Below are positions 29,105 to 39,685 of a stretch of 64,000 nt of DNA, piece after piece. Numbering within the stretch: the stretch's first letter is position 1; every line of letters begins with the position of its first letter. The stretch lies in assembly GCF_000614585.1 (NCBI RefSeq), contig NZ_BAKX01000003.1, positions 284,214-348,213 on the forward strand. The letters run 5' to 3'. The translations under genes were made by a program, and so were the position numbers. The notes under the pieces are model-generated. The model worked only from the letters and a program-made list of their open reading frames with translations. It was not told the origin of the DNA and did not search any database. This DNA is from Porphyromonas gingivicanis JCM 15907. GTDB taxonomy: Bacteria; Bacteroidota; Bacteroidia; Bacteroidales; Porphyromonadaceae.

Positions 29105-30178
29105 TTACTCCTCTTCCGACCACCATATACCCTTGATAGAAGCAATGTCGAAATCTTGTTCTCTTTCGGGTCTGAAAGAGAAAAGTGTAGCTTGTAAACG
29201 ACGGATGAGTTCTCTTTTATATTCATTCGGGTGGTAGACAAAGCCCTCGATATAATACATCATTCCCTCCTCGGGTACTGCAAAGGCATGAGCAACAAAA
29301 GGGCCTGCCATAGCAGAAGATCCACTTGTCTCCCACAAACCTTTTAATTCACTAATAATAGCCCCATTAGGTTTTTTGATAAAACGATGCTTTGTACTCC
29401 CTTCTGTGGTAGTCATATAACTATCGGGGGTGGCTCCAGGAATATTTTTTCCAAGGATACTATCTCTCAAAGCAAGCAATCTCTCTTTGGAAAGGTCTTC
29501 TTTATCAGAATAGGGATGCCTGTATATCACCACATCCATACGCTTGGAGTAAGCGTTGTTGGAGACCCAAAGGAAGTTGTCGCCCTTCTTGTAAGATTGA
29601 AAATCTTCTGGTAGATTAATACGGTATCCAAACATCTCTTGGCTGTATGTATCGGCTTTTGTGCTGAACGATTTCTCCCACATCTCAGCATATCTGTATA
29701 GCTCGTGTCGGAGTAAAAGATTACGTATCATCTCTCCTTTCTGCTCTGCCAAAGCTTGTAGAGAATCTTTGGAGGGCACTTGTAGCACGACAACCAGCTG
29801 TCCCTTAGCCCACTCATCGTAGCTGTACTTTACGGCATTGTGCGTGTAGACACTGCCATCGTTTTGCACGATTACTATATTTCGAGTATTACGCAAGAAA
29901 TCTTCAAAGTTACGGGTAGCTACTGTCTGTACCTTCATCCAAGGCTCTATCTGAGGTAGAGCAGTAACCTCTGTTTGAAGCATACCTTTTACAATCTCGC
30001 CTGATGGAGAGGAAAGTAAATCTTCATCCATAACAAGCAATAACTCTCCGGGACTACCGCTGGCAGAATTGAATGTATTGCTTCCGCCTTTACAAGATAA
30101 AAAAGCCACAGAAAAAATAGCAATAATCACAATAGAGAGAGCCTTTACTACTCCCTTTATATTCGATGAAGTATTCAT
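29105..30178 (-). CDS. DUF4837 family lipoprotein
   Basis: A protein of about 357 residues starts MNTSSNIKGVVKALSIVIIA and has a lipobox FLSCKGG, so it is exported and lipidated. The remainder (GELLLVMDEDLLSSPSGEIVKGML, PSKDSLQALAEQKGEMIRNLLLRHELYRYAE) matches the Bacteroidetes DUF4837 family found next to pdxA. Function is unknown. The ATG at 30178 is preferred because it begins a good signal peptide and clears the tilS end. Confidence 0.85.
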   Translation of the reverse strand: MNTSSNIKGVVKALSIVIIAIFSVAFLSCKGGSNTFNSASGSPGELLLVMDEDLLSSPSGEIVKGMLQTEVTALPQIEPWMKVQTVATRNFEDFLRNTRNIVIVQNDGSVYTHNAVKYSYDEWAKGQLVVVLQVPSKDSLQALAEQKGEMIRNLLLRHELYRYAEMWEKSFSTKADTYSQEMFGYRINLPEDFQSYKKGDNFLWVSNNAYSKRMDVVIYRHPYSDKEDLSKERLLALRDSILGKNIPGATPDSYMTTTEGSTKHRFIKKPNGAIISELKGLWETSGSSAMAGPFVAHAFAVPEEGMMYYIEGFVYHPNEYKRELIRRLQATLFSFRPEREQDFDIASIKGIWWSEEE

Positions 30179-30200
30179 ACAATATGTTTTTAAGAAAAAC

Positions 30201-31649
30201 TTATTCTCCTCCCTCAAAGTTAGTACTTTTATCCATTGTAGGTTTAGCAACGGTAGGGGGTATCAATTCCAACATTAGAACTTGCGTAGTACTCTCTTTG
30301 ACTAACAACGCATCTGTACGTGTATAGGGCATGAGCCATATAGGGGTAGTTTCTAAAGAAAGAAGAGGCACAGAAGTTCTCTCTTCGGCAGAGAGTCTAT
30401 GCTCTCGGAGTATTTTCTTTATTTCTTTTTGTCCATGCAGTCCTAAAGGTTTTATCTTAGTATTACCCTTTGGTATAGCAAGTTCTAAATGGAGTGTCTC
30501 CTCGGGAGGCAAGGGGTAACTACTCACATCAATAAGTATGATATTTTTACCCATCTGCATGGGAGTTTTTTCAAAAAATGTATAGAGAAGTTCTCCATAA
30601 GGTGTTATGATTTTTCCCGCACGCTGGTCTAATTCTAATTTTATAGTAGTAAGAACAGAAGGAGATTTCTCCCGGTTCGAGATGGAGATTTTGCCGAAAG
30701 AACGTGTTACTCTATGAGTTGAGGAATAGATGGTAGCAGGCTCTCTGTCGCAAAGATGAAGGGCAAACTTTTCCAGTTCATTGCGATGAAAACCTCTTGA
30801 GGAGAGTAATTCGTATAATAGTGTAAGAGAGGCTTGCGAAGAAGCTATAGGAGTACATAGATATTCTTCTTTGGAAACATCGTTAGTATCTATATGTGCT
30901 TTCTGCAATGTCTGTTGTACACCCTGCTGATAGAGACATTGAGCCTCTCTTAGATTTTCAAACAGGCGCTGAACCGTCTCTAAAAAATTAGGATTAAGCT
31001 GTTGAAAAAGGGGTAGGATATTATGTCTAATATAATTTCTACGAATAGAGGTATCTTGATTAGTATGATCGGTACGATAATTCTCTCCAACAACATTCAA
31101 GAAATTATAGATGTATTTGGGGTCTACTTCAAGAAAGGGGCGTATAATATTACCTCTTCGAATGGGGATACCTTTAAGTCCTCTAAGTCCTGTGCCTAAT
31201 GCAATATTTCCCAACAAAGTTTCTACATTATCTTGTAGATGGTGAGCTACAGCTATATTTTTTATAGCGAGGCAATGTGCCTGCTCTTCAAAAGCTCTGT
31301 ACCTAAGGTCTCGAGCTACCATTTCGATAGATACTTTAGCCTGTTTTGCTTCTTGCTCGGTGTCAAATTCTCGTACAGAAAAAGGGATAGAGTAGCGACT
31401 ACAAAGGTCGCGACAGAAGGCTTCATCTGCGTTACTATCCTCTCCGCGTAAATGAAAATTGCAGTGTAAAGCTATACACTCGTAGTCGAGTAGAGAAAGA
31501 GCAATTAGAAGCGCAACCGAATCAGCTCCACCGCTCAGACCGACCAGTACCTTTTGCTGGGGCACAAGTAAGGCATATTTTTCTATAGCCCTTTGTACCG
31601 CCGTAAGCAGAGGGTGATGATAAATGTTAGGAGGCAACCTGCGTGCCAT
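30201..31649 (-). CDS. tilS: TilS, tRNA(Ile)-lysidine synthetase
   Basis: This 482-residue protein has the PP-loop SGGADS (residues 39-44) and family text HCNFHLRGEDSNADEAFCRDLC, VAHHLQDNVET, RGLKGIP and RPFLEV. A TilS C-terminal domain (IKPLGLHGQKEIKKILREHRL) completes it. It modifies C34 of tRNA-Ile(CAU) to lysidine and is essential in most bacteria. It heads the tilS-DUF4837-pdxA-addA run. Confidence 0.95.
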   Translation of the reverse strand: MARRLPPNIYHHPLLTAVQRAIEKYALLVPQQKVLVGLSGGADSVALLIALSLLDYECIALHCNFHLRGEDSNADEAFCRDLCSRYSIPFSVREFDTEQEAKQAKVSIEMVARDLRYRAFEEQAHCLAIKNIAVAHHLQDNVETLLGNIALGTGLRGLKGIPIRRGNIIRPFLEVDPKYIYNFLNVVGENYRTDHTNQDTSIRRNYIRHNILPLFQQLNPNFLETVQRLFENLREAQCLYQQGVQQTLQKAHIDTNDVSKEEYLCTPIASSQASLTLLYELLSSRGFHRNELEKFALHLCDREPATIYSSTHRVTRSFGKISISNREKSPSVLTTIKLELDQRAGKIITPYGELLYTFFEKTPMQMGKNIILIDVSSYPLPPEETLHLELAIPKGNTKIKPLGLHGQKEIKKILREHRLSAEERTSVPLLSLETTPIWLMPYTRTDALLVKESTTQVLMLELIPPTVAKPTMDKSTNFEGGE

Positions 31650-31755
31650 AGTTTAATAATTATAGAATCCCCTAAAAAAGAAAAATTCTCTGCGGTTGAG
31701 TTGCCCCAACGCACAAAGAATTTTATGTTGTACAACAGCAGATGGCAACACTTCT

Positions 31756-32523
31756 TTAAGCGTTTTCCATCAGCTCTGGATCAATGATAATACGACCACA
31801 ATACTCACAAATAGTAATCTTCTTGCAGAGCTTAATCTCTAATTGGTGCTGAGGAGGAATGCGGTTGAAGCAACCGCCACAAGCATCTCTATCAATAGGT
31901 ACTACTGCAAGGCCATTGCGAGCTCCACTACGAATGCGCATAAAGCCCGAGAGTAGGCGAGGGTCATCGATAGCTTTTTCGAGTTCACTCGCTTTGGCAC
32001 GAAGTCTTTCTTCCTCTTCGTGTGTCTCCTTGATGATGTCATCAAGCTCACCTTTCTTGGCTTTTAAATCCTCCGACCGCAAGTCGTATAGTTCTTTAAG
32101 AGCCGTAATATCCGCCTTGCGAGTCTGTAACTCGGCGGTGTACTCTCGTATCTTTTTCTCTGAATACTCTACCTCAAGTTCTTGGTACTCGATTTCCTTA
32201 GACAGGTTATCGTACTCTCTATTATTACGCACTCTATCTAATTGCGCTCTGTACTTCTCAAGGAGTTCACGAGATTGAGCAATCTTGGTTTTTTCTGCCG
32301 TAACAGATTGCGTCAAATTCTTGGCAGAAGCTGTATAATTTTCGAGCCTTGTATGGATACCTACCAATTCATCTTCGATGTGTTGTACCTCTATAGGAAG
32401 CTCTCCGCGCAAGGTTTCTATTTTATCTATACGTGAGAGCGCCATTTGTAAACGGGCTACTGCTTTCAATCTTTCTGCAATTTGTTGCTCTTCGCTTTGA
32501 GGTGTCGTCTGTTGATTAGGCAT
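31756..32523 (-). CDS. Coiled-coil protein with C4 zinc ribbon (CT398/DUF164 type)
   Basis: A protein of about 255 residues is mostly one long coiled coil (residues about 15-180) ending in a zinc ribbon with CGGC and CEYC. The family is thought to tie nucleic-acid or transport factors together, but a function is not established. The start at 32523 is chosen because the upstream ATG at 32562 overlaps nif3. A -7 box TAACTTTG (32581..32588, minus) lies inside the 3' end of nif3. In Bacteroidetes this gene regularly follows nif3. Confidence 0.85.
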   Translation of the reverse strand: MPNQQTTPQSEEQQIAERLKAVARLQMALSRIDKIETLRGELPIEVQHIEDELVGIHTRLENYTASAKNLTQSVTAEKTKIAQSRELLEKYRAQLDRVRNNREYDNLSKEIEYQELEVEYSEKKIREYTAELQTRKADITALKELYDLRSEDLKAKKGELDDIIKETHEEEERLRAKASELEKAIDDPRLLSGFMRIRSGARNGLAVVPIDRDACGGCFNRIPPQHQLEIKLCKKITICEYCGRIIIDPELMENA

Positions 32524-32533
32524 ATCTAAATGG

Positions 32534-33631
32534 TTATAAGTAATTAACCGGATTAAAATCACTCTTTGCTATTTGAACTACAAAGTTAGCAAAATTCGAC
32601 AATATGTGTTCTTTACAAAGAGAGCAAAATATCGCTTCACTCTCGAAGTGCCCTATAGTGGCAAGGAGGATATGCCCCTGAGCGTCGAGAAAATCGTTGT
32701 ATTTGGCCTCTCCTGTGATATAGATATCAGCTCCTGAAGCAATGGCATTGGACAGGAAACTCCCTCCACTCCCTCCACAGAGAGCCACTTTTCGGATGGG
32801 CTTGCCGAGAGGGCGAGAGTAGGCTACTCGCTCTACTTTATCAAAACCTCTTAACAAGGCAAACATCTCTTCCTCTGTAATAGGCGTTGCAAGCTCTCCT
32901 ACAATACCGGTCCCTATGTGTGGGTCTTTGTTCGCCAAAGGGATTATGTCGAAAGCGGGCTCTTCGTAGGGGTGAGCATTATACAGTGCTTTAAGTACAT
33001 TAGAGAGAATGGGTTGAGGTACTAATACTTGTAGAGCCACTTCTTCGGTTCGATGTATTTCTCCCCTCTTTCCTGAGTAAGGATTAGCCCCCTCTAAAGG
33101 ACGAAAGCTACCAACCCCCTCTGTCCTAAAGAAACAATGGTCATAATTACCTAAACGACCAGCTCCCGATAGAACCAACGCTTGCTCTACCTCTTCTAAA
33201 GCCTCTGGGGGAAGCATAACGACCAATTTGTATAATTGTCCCAAAAGGGGTACTAACGATCGCGTATTTTGTAGGTTGAGTCGGTCAGCAAGTCGCTTAT
33301 TAATACCCAAGGTAGCATTGTCTACATTGGTGTGAGCCGCATAGATAGCTATGTCGTTTTTAATAGCCAGAGCTACAGATCGTTCCTGATAGGAATAGGT
33401 AGAGATCTTCTTTAGAGGATGAAAGAGGATAGGGTGGTGGGTAATCAAAAGATTAGCTCCACACGCTATAGCCTCTTGAATAGTAGCCTCGGTAGCTTCT
33501 ACCGCCAACAATACCCCTTTGCACTCCTGTGAAGGATCTCCCACCTGCCAACCGCTATTGTCCCACTTTTCTTGGAGGGAAAGAGGGGCTATACACTCTA
33601 TAGAAGCAACTATATCACTATGCAACGGCAT
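32534..33631 (-). CDS. Nif3-like dinuclear metal-centre protein
   Basis: This 365-residue Nif3/YbgI family protein contains LQEKWDNSGWQVGD, LITHHPILFHPLKKIS (metal ligands), YAAHTNVDNATLGIN, and a C-terminal VALCGGSGGSFLSNAIASGADIYITGEAKYNDFLDA plus LATIGHFESE. The middle insert with NAHPYEEPAFDI is the PII-like domain common in Bacteroidetes. The family forms hexameric toroids with unclear activity. It sits 15 bp after aspS. Confidence 0.92.
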   Translation of the reverse strand: MPLHSDIVASIECIAPLSLQEKWDNSGWQVGDPSQECKGVLLAVEATEATIQEAIACGANLLITHHPILFHPLKKISTYSYQERSVALAIKNDIAIYAAHTNVDNATLGINKRLADRLNLQNTRSLVPLLGQLYKLVVMLPPEALEEVEQALVLSGAGRLGNYDHCFFRTEGVGSFRPLEGANPYSGKRGEIHRTEEVALQVLVPQPILSNVLKALYNAHPYEEPAFDIIPLANKDPHIGTGIVGELATPITEEEMFALLRGFDKVERVAYSRPLGKPIRKVALCGGSGGSFLSNAIASGADIYITGEAKYNDFLDAQGHILLATIGHFESEAIFCSLCKEHILSNFANFVVQIAKSDFNPVNYL

Positions 33632-33646
33632 ACTCGTAGAGAAAGA

Positions 33647-35396
33647 CTATTGAATGGGTTTAACGAGTATGTTGAGTTCGTCTAATTGTTCTTGGTCCAG
33701 CTTAGAAGGAGCATCTATCATTACATCTCTACCTGCATTGTTTTTAGGGAAAGCGATGCAATCACGGATAGAATCTAAACCAGCCATAATAGCGACCCAT
33801 CTATCCAACCCGAAAGCAACTCCTCCATGGGGAGGTGCTCCATATTTGAAAGCATTCATCAAGAAGCCGAATTGCTCCTCTGCCTTTTCGGGAGTGAAGC
33901 CTAACACCTCAAACATTTTGTGTTGTAGATTAGCATCGTGGATGCGGATAGAACCTCCTCCCACTTCGACACCATTGATAACCATATCATAAGCGTTGGC
34001 ACGCACCGACTTGGGATCTGTATCCAAGAGGGCAATATCTTCTTTCTTAGGAGAAGTAAAGGGATGGTGCATAGCGTAGAAGCGTTGCGTCTCCTCGTCC
34101 CACTCCAGTAAAGGGAAGTCTACCACCCATAGACATTCAAATCTATTGGGGTCTTTTAGTTGTAGTTCGTCTCCCATGTGCAGACGTAGCGTGCCGAGTT
34201 GTTTTTGGGTAGCTTCTCGTTCGCCCATCAATACGAGGAGTAAATCACCTGCCACAGCCTTTGTTTCGAGAGCAATAGCTTGCAAATCTTCTTGAGAGAA
34301 GAATTTATCAATACTACTCTTAAAAGTCCCATCAGTATTGTATTTAATCCAAACCAACCCTTTGGCTCCTACTTGAGGGCGTTTAACGAAGTCCGTAAGA
34401 GCATCAATTTGTTTACGGGTATATTCGCTCGCTTGAGGCACTACGATAGCTCCCACATAAGGGGCAGCATCCATCAAAGACATTCCTTTGCCTTGGCATA
34501 GGGTTGTTATTTCATTAATCTCCATTCCGAAGCGAATATCAGGCTTATCAGACCCGTATTTACTCATCGCTTCATGCCAACTCATTCTACGGAAAGGGGT
34601 TGAAATGGAGACGTTTCTAATCTTACTGAATAGCTCTACGGCAAGCCCCTCGAATACCTTAAGTACATCCTCTTGCTCTACGAAGCTCATCTCGCAATCT
34701 ATTTGGGTAAATTCGGGCTGTCTGTCAGCTCTTAAATCTTCGTCACGGAAGCACTTTACGATTTGGAAGTATCTATCCATACCTGCCACCATAAGAAGTT
34801 GCTTGAAGGTCTGTGGCGACTGAGGAAGAGCGTAAAACTCGCCTTGATTCATACGAGAGGGTACCACAAAGTCACGTGCCCCTTCGGGAGTAGACTTGAT
34901 GAGCATGGGGGTCTCTATCTCTAAGAAGTTCAAACTATCGAGATAGTTGCGAGTGATCAATGCCATGCGATGGCGCAACTCTATATTGCGTTTAACGGGT
35001 TCTCTACGCAAGTCTAAATAACGGTACTTCATACGGAGTTCATCACCACCATCGGAAACCTCTTCGATCGTAAAAGGAGGAGTCTCCGAAGAGTTGAGCA
35101 AACAGCACTCAGTTACCTCTATTTCTATATCTCCCGTAGATACGACTATTTTTTGAAGAGCGCTCTCTTACAATTCCCGTAGCTTGGAGCACGCATTCAC
35201 GGCCCAATTGGTCTACTTGCTTCTCTAACTCTGGATGATTAGAGGCAAAAACAAGCTGAGTGATACCATATCTGTCACGAAGATCCACGAAGGTCATAGC
35301 CCCCATACGACGAATTTTACTCACCCATCCTGCAAGGGTTACCTTTTTGTCAATATCTTCTTTACGGAGTTCTCCGCATGTAATTGATCTGTACAT
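33647..35396 (-). CDS. aspS: AspS, aspartyl-tRNA synthetase (one frameshift)
   Basis: Rejoined, about 582 residues. The OB-fold anticodon domain ([28 protein letters not shown]) is encoded by 35109..35396. The catalytic core ([76 protein letters not shown]) lies in 33647..35101. The break is in a run of six T's (plus strand 35149-35154), where removing one base reads through into [19 protein letters not shown]. The total then divides by three. An essential single-copy gene is unlikely to be broken, so this is most likely a sequencing error. Confidence 0.9.
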
Positions 35397-35423
35397 TATT
35401 AGTCTATTTTGATTTTATAGTTG

Positions 35424-35431
35424 CAAAAGTA
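35424..35431 (-). promoter_or_regulatory. -7 box of the aspS promoter
   Basis: TACTTTTG on the minus strand, 28 bp upstream of aspS, matches TAnnTTTG. The 22-nt array 3 begins about 50 bp further upstream. Confidence 0.5.
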
Positions 35432-35482
35432 CACAAAGAATAACTACATAGAAAAGTCCAAGGGATATTATTTCTCTCTTTC

Positions 35483-35614
35483 CTGTGTACAATACTTGTG
35501 CTTTGATACCATTATTCCTTTTCTTCAAAAGGTATAATGGTTTTGTTCATAAGGATTATACCTTTTGCCCATTACCTATAATGCTTTTGTCAGTAAAGTG
35601 TATAGGCATATTGC
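35483..35614. repeat. Degenerate 22-nt phased repeat array 3
   Basis: Units start at about 35483, 35505, 35527, 35549, 35571 and 35593. The clearest read AAAAGGTATAATGG, ATAAGGATTATACC and ATTACCTATAATGC, each followed by a TTTTG-type tail. The period is exactly 22 nt over six units. It lies in the 554-bp divergent gap between aspS and metK, about 50 to 60 bp from a -7 box on either side. Confidence 0.75.
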
Positions 35615-35651
35615 ATCAGGGATTAAAACAATTGTTTTTGCTAACAACGCC

Positions 35652-35681
35652 TTGCATTTCTCAAAATAATAGCTACCTTTG
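35652..35681 (+). promoter_or_regulatory. Promoter upstream of metK
   Basis: TTG (35652..35654) is followed after 19 bp by TACCTTTG (35674..35681), a near-perfect Bacteroidetes promoter. The expected start is near 35690, which leaves a leader of about 260 nt before metK. Confidence 0.65.
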
Positions 35682-35689
35682 CCACGAAC

Positions 35690-35950
35690 AGTTCAGAGAA
35701 GGATTGTTTACTGTGGATGGATTTGTAAAGCTTGCAACCACAAGAAAAAATGCTAAAACTTTCTCCCTAACAGAAGAAAGCAATGCACATGCCTTTTCCA
35801 TAATACAAAAGGCTCTATTCTTGGACAGGTGCTCTTGACCCAATAGTTGCTTTTCTCCCTTCCCTTAAATATATCTCTGAGTTTCTTCTCTTTTCGATAG
35901 CGCAAAAGAGAGTTTGTTCCTTGATATAAACATTAGATTGATAAAACTTT
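35690..35950 (+). other. Long metK 5' leader without a recognised element
   Basis: The 260 nt between the predicted start site and metK have no convincing ORF; a frame running through it from array 3 looks non-coding. I looked for SAM riboswitch cores and did not recognise one. A hairpin made by CTCTTTTCGATAGCGCAAAAGAG lies near 35897. Otherwise I see nothing certain. Confidence 0.35.
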
Positions 35951-37243
35951 ATGAGTTATTTATTTACATCTGAGTCCGTTTCGGAAGGACATCCCGATAA
36001 AGTATGCGATCAAATATCCGATGCCGTGGTAGATTACCTCTTGGCGGCAGACCCTCGTTCAAAGGTAGCTTGTGAATCTTTGGTTACTCGTGGGCAAGTC
36101 GTAGTGGCTGGAGAGGTTAGAAGCAATGCTTTTGTAGATATAGATTCGGTAGTGCGTGGTGTGATACGCAATATAGGGTATGTAAAGTCGGACTATGGTT
36201 TTGATGCCGAAAGTTGTGGTATTCTATCGGCTATCCATGACCAGAGCCAAGATATTAATAGAGGGGTAGATCGCACCTCGCCCGAAGAGCAGGGAGCAGG
36301 AGATCAAGGTATGATGTTTGGCTATGCTACCAATGAGACACCAGATTATATGCCTCTGCCCGTAGCGCTCTCACACTCTATCCTGAAAGAGTTGTCCTAT
36401 GTTCGCAAGATGTCGCCCTCTCCAATGCCTTACCTCCGTCCCGATGCCAAAAGCCAAGTAACCGTTGAATATAGCGACGACCACAAACCTCTTAAGGTAC
36501 ACACTATCGTGGTTTCTACTCAGCACGATGAGTTTATTACTCCCTCTGGTAACTCTCCCGAAGCACAAGCGGAAGCAGACGAAACAATGCGATGTAAAAT
36601 CGAAGAAGATATTCGTAAGATTGTGTTGCCTCGAATGGAGGCAATGTACGGAGAGCAATATAAAACGCTCTTTGCTGAAGGATATCGTCTCTTGGTCAAT
36701 CCGACAGGTAAATTCGTTATTGGAGGTCCTGCCGGAGATACAGGTCTCACTGGGCGTAAGATTATAGTAGATACTTACGGAGGGCGTAGTAGTCATGGTG
36801 GGGGAGCATTCTCGGGCAAAGACCCATCAAAAGTAGACCGTTCGGCTGCTTATGCCGCTCGTCATATAGCGAAAAACTTAGTAGCTGCAGGAGTAGCTGA
36901 CGAAGTAAAGGTACAAATAGCTTATGCCATTGGAGTAGCACAACCTGTTAGTGTTAATATAGATACGAATGGTACATCCCATCTATCGCTTTCCGATGGA
37001 GCCATCGCCGAAAAGGTATCTGAGATTTTCGACCTTCGCCCCTATGCCATTGAACAACGCTTAGGATTGCGCCAACCAATCTATCAAGAAACTGCCTCCT
37101 ATGGGCATTTTGGACGTAATCCAGAGAAAGTAACCAAGCATTTCGACTACTTCCATAATAAGTCTATCGAAGTAGAGGTAGAACTCTTTACTTGGGAAAA
37201 ACTAGACTATGTAGATCGCGTTAAAGTGGCCTTTGGTTTGTAA
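35951..37243 (+). CDS. metK: MetK, S-adenosylmethionine synthetase
   Basis: This 430-residue enzyme forms SAM from methionine and ATP. It has [22 protein letters not shown] at the start, QSQDI (SQDINRGVD), the [12 protein letters not shown] signature, and the P-loop-like [26 protein letters not shown] terminator follows 45 bp after the stop. It carries an insert relative to shorter bacterial MetK (about 385 residues), which is usual in Bacteroidales. Confidence 0.97.
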   Translation: MSYLFTSESVSEGHPDKVCDQISDAVVDYLLAADPRSKVACESLVTRGQVVVAGEVRSNAFVDIDSVVRGVIRNIGYVKSDYGFDAESCGILSAIHDQSQDINRGVDRTSPEEQGAGDQGMMFGYATNETPDYMPLPVALSHSILKELSYVRKMSPSPMPYLRPDAKSQVTVEYSDDHKPLKVHTIVVSTQHDEFITPSGNSPEAQAEADETMRCKIEEDIRKIVLPRMEAMYGEQYKTLFAEGYRLLVNPTGKFVIGGPAGDTGLTGRKIIVDTYGGRSSHGGGAFSGKDPSKVDRSAAYAARHIAKNLVAAGVADEVKVQIAYAIGVAQPVSVNIDTNGTSHLSLSDGAIAEKVSEIFDLRPYAIEQRLGLRQPIYQETASYGHFGRNPEKVTKHFDYFHNKSIEVEVELFTWEKLDYVDRVKVAFGL

Positions 37244-37288
37244 GGCAAAGAACAATAAAAAATAGAGACTTATTCGGTCTCTCGAAGG

Positions 37289-37325
37289 AACTCATACTAA
37301 GAAGCTGTAGTATGAGTTCTTTTTC
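37289..37325 (+). terminator. Intrinsic terminator of metK
   Basis: GAACTCATACTA and TAGTATGAGTTC form a perfect 12-bp stem with a 7-nt loop, followed by TTTTTCT. Confidence 0.85.
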
Positions 37326-37398
37326 TAATGGTTGCATACTTACTATATTCACACCTTTTCGGACAGTGTCTTTACTTGTGCTTCAATACTGCTTGTAA

Positions 37399-37448
37399 GG
37401 CAATAAAAATAACCGTTGTACCACTCCGATAGGAGCTATACAACGGTT
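37399..37448 (-). terminator. Intrinsic terminator of the M3 peptidase gene
   Basis: AACCGTTGTA (37411..37420) and TACAACGGTT (37439..37448) pair perfectly, with an inner CTCC/GGAG. On the minus strand a T-rich tract (ATTTTTATTG) follows. It lies between convergent metK and the peptidase gene. Confidence 0.75.
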
Positions 37449-37531
37449 AGTGAATAGAGCAAGCTAGTTGTCTTACTTACAAAGAGTTTTTAAGTAAGCT
37501 GTTTTGCAGGAGTGTCTCAAATGTTATGCGC

Positions 37532-39658
37532 TTAAAGCAAGCCTCTCGCTTTCAATAAAGGCTTAAGATCTACTTCTTTATGACCTGTGAACTCGCTGAA
37601 GAGCTTCATCAAGTCTTCCGTATTACCCTTCGAGAGAATCATCGAACGCAAACGATTACCATTTTCGGGAATAAAGCCTCCATTATTGGTAAACCATGCG
37701 TAGATGTCGTTGTCCAATGCTTCGGACCACAGGTAAGCATAATAACCTGCCGAATATCCATTACTCCAAATGTGACGGAAGTATGAAGAGCCATAACGGG
37801 GAGGAATACACTTGTTGAGCAATCCCACCTTAGCCAACTGTTCTTCTTGGAAAACTTTCACGTCGGCTACATTAGCATTTTCCACGCTTAGCCCATGCCA
37901 TGCTTGGTCCAAAAGACAAGCCGCAACGTTTTCAATCATTGGATAAGACTGATTGAAAGTTTGTGCCTTTTGGAGTTTTTCTACCAACTCGTTGGGCATA
38001 GCCTCTCCTGTTTTGTAGTGCTTGGCATAGTTGGCAAAGACCTCTGGTTCTGCCGCCCAATGCTCATTGAACTGTGAGGGCATCTCTACAAAGTCGCGAG
38101 GGACACTAGTTCCAGAGAGGGAAGGATACTTTTGTGCTGCAAACAAGCCATGAAGAGCATGACCAAACTCATGGAAAAGAGTAGTTACTTCGTCCCAAGA
38201 AAGTAGGCAAGGCTCTCCCTTAGATGGTTTGGTATAGTTACATACATTATAAATAACGGGTTTCTTGTCCAATAGATAAGATTGGTCTACAAAATTGCTC
38301 ATCCAAGCTCCACCACTTTTAGAAGCACGTGCATAAGGGTCGAAGTAAAAGAGGGCAAAGATGTTGCCATCCTTATCGATTACATCCCAAACACGAACAT
38401 CTTCGTGGTAAACAGAAACATCTGTACGAGGTTTGAAAGAGATACCATAGAGTTTATTGGCAGAGTAAAATACCCCATTGTTGAGAACGTTATCCAAAAC
38501 AAAATAACGACGTATAGTAGTTTCATCGACACCATACTTCTCAAGACGAAGTTTTTCAGCAAAGTAGCTCCAATCCCACGCTTCCAGATCAAAATCTGTA
38601 CCCTCAGTTTGACGAGCAAAGTTTTCTAACTCAGTTTCATCAGCTAAGGCACGAGGCGTTGCCAACTTTGCTAAGTTAGAGAGGAAGTTAGTAACATTCT
38701 CAGGAGTCGCAGCCAGTTGATCTTGCAATTTCCATGCTGCAAAAGAGTTAAATCCAAGGAGAGTAGCCTTTTCCGCACGAAGCTGTGCGAGGCGTTTCAC
38801 GATAGCTTGGGTATCGAACTCATCCCCCTTCATACAGCGATTGATACTTGCCTCGAAGAAGAGCTTACGAGTGTCTCGCACCGACAACTTCGCCATAATG
38901 CTTTGCTGGGTTGTATTGTCTAAACTAAAGGCATACTCTCCCGAGCGTTTTGCCTCTGTCGCTCTCTCGGCTGCGGCTTGCAGTTCCTCTTCTGTAAGAC
39001 CTAAAAGTTGCTCCTTATCTTTAATGAAGAGAAGAGCATTGGTTGCCTTAGTAAGTTTGTTACCAAAGTCTGTTAGCAGAGAAGCCTCCTCTTGATTAAT
39101 CTTTTTCAAAACCTCCTTTTGCTCTTTGTCTAATAAAGCTCCCTTTTGAACGAACTGGTCATAGTAGAACTTTATGAGACGCTTGTCCTCATTGTCGAGA
39201 GCAGATTGATCGGCTTCATATATAGTTTTGATACGGGCAAATAGCTTATCATTAAGATACATAGCATCGCTATGCTCTGCCAATTTAGGGGCTATTTCCT
39301 CTTCAATGGCTATCAAATCATCATTAGTGTCTGCCGAAGAGAGAGCAAAGAACACCGAAGAAACTCTACTCAGTACTTGTCCGCTTTTCTCCAAAGCTAC
39401 AAGAGTGTTCTCAAAAGTAGGGGCTTCGGGATTATTACTAATAGCTTCAATTTCTTCTGTATGGAGACGCATACCCTCTTCAAAGGCAGGTCGGAAGTGT
39501 TCTGTCTTGATCTTTGTAAAGTCTGGGGCAGACATATAGGTATCCGTAGGATTAACAAACGGATTGGAGGAAAGATCTTTTTGAGAAGCATCTTTCCCTC
39601 CATTACAAGCTGTCATCATAGTTACTGCTGCAATTACTGGGATAAATCTTTTAAACAT
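37532..39658 (-). CDS. dcp: M3-family zinc metallopeptidase lipoprotein (peptidyl-dipeptidase Dcp-like)
   Basis: This 708-residue protein has a lipoprotein signal (TMMTACNGG, so C18 is the likely lipid site) and the M3 catalytic motif HEFGH in TTLFHEFGHALHGLFA. Further M3 features are DFVEMPSQFNEHW and GYSAGYYAYLWSEALDND. It cleaves dipeptides from oligopeptides, here at the cell envelope, fitting peptide-based nutrition. xseB lies 28 bp upstream. Confidence 0.93.
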   Translation of the reverse strand: MFKRFIPVIAAVTMMTACNGGKDASQKDLSSNPFVNPTDTYMSAPDFTKIKTEHFRPAFEEGMRLHTEEIEAISNNPEAPTFENTLVALEKSGQVLSRVSSVFFALSSADTNDDLIAIEEEIAPKLAEHSDAMYLNDKLFARIKTIYEADQSALDNEDKRLIKFYYDQFVQKGALLDKEQKEVLKKINQEEASLLTDFGNKLTKATNALLFIKDKEQLLGLTEEELQAAAERATEAKRSGEYAFSLDNTTQQSIMAKLSVRDTRKLFFEASINRCMKGDEFDTQAIVKRLAQLRAEKATLLGFNSFAAWKLQDQLAATPENVTNFLSNLAKLATPRALADETELENFARQTEGTDFDLEAWDWSYFAEKLRLEKYGVDETTIRRYFVLDNVLNNGVFYSANKLYGISFKPRTDVSVYHEDVRVWDVIDKDGNIFALFYFDPYARASKSGGAWMSNFVDQSYLLDKKPVIYNVCNYTKPSKGEPCLLSWDEVTTLFHEFGHALHGLFAAQKYPSLSGTSVPRDFVEMPSQFNEHWAAEPEVFANYAKHYKTGEAMPNELVEKLQKAQTFNQSYPMIENVAACLLDQAWHGLSVENANVADVKVFQEEQLAKVGLLNKCIPPRYGSSYFRHIWSNGYSAGYYAYLWSEALDNDIYAWFTNNGGFIPENGNRLRSMILSKGNTEDLMKLFSEFTGHKEVDLKPLLKARGLL

Positions 39659-39685
39659 AAAAACCGCTTTAATTTATTGTACTTG

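Noticed and set aside
35485..35838. A 117-codon plus-strand ORF upstream of metK
   Set aside because: It runs through array 3 and the metK promoter and leader; its translation looks like random non-coding text.
35690..35950. SAM riboswitch upstream of metK
   Set aside because: None of the conserved SAM aptamer cores I know could be found.
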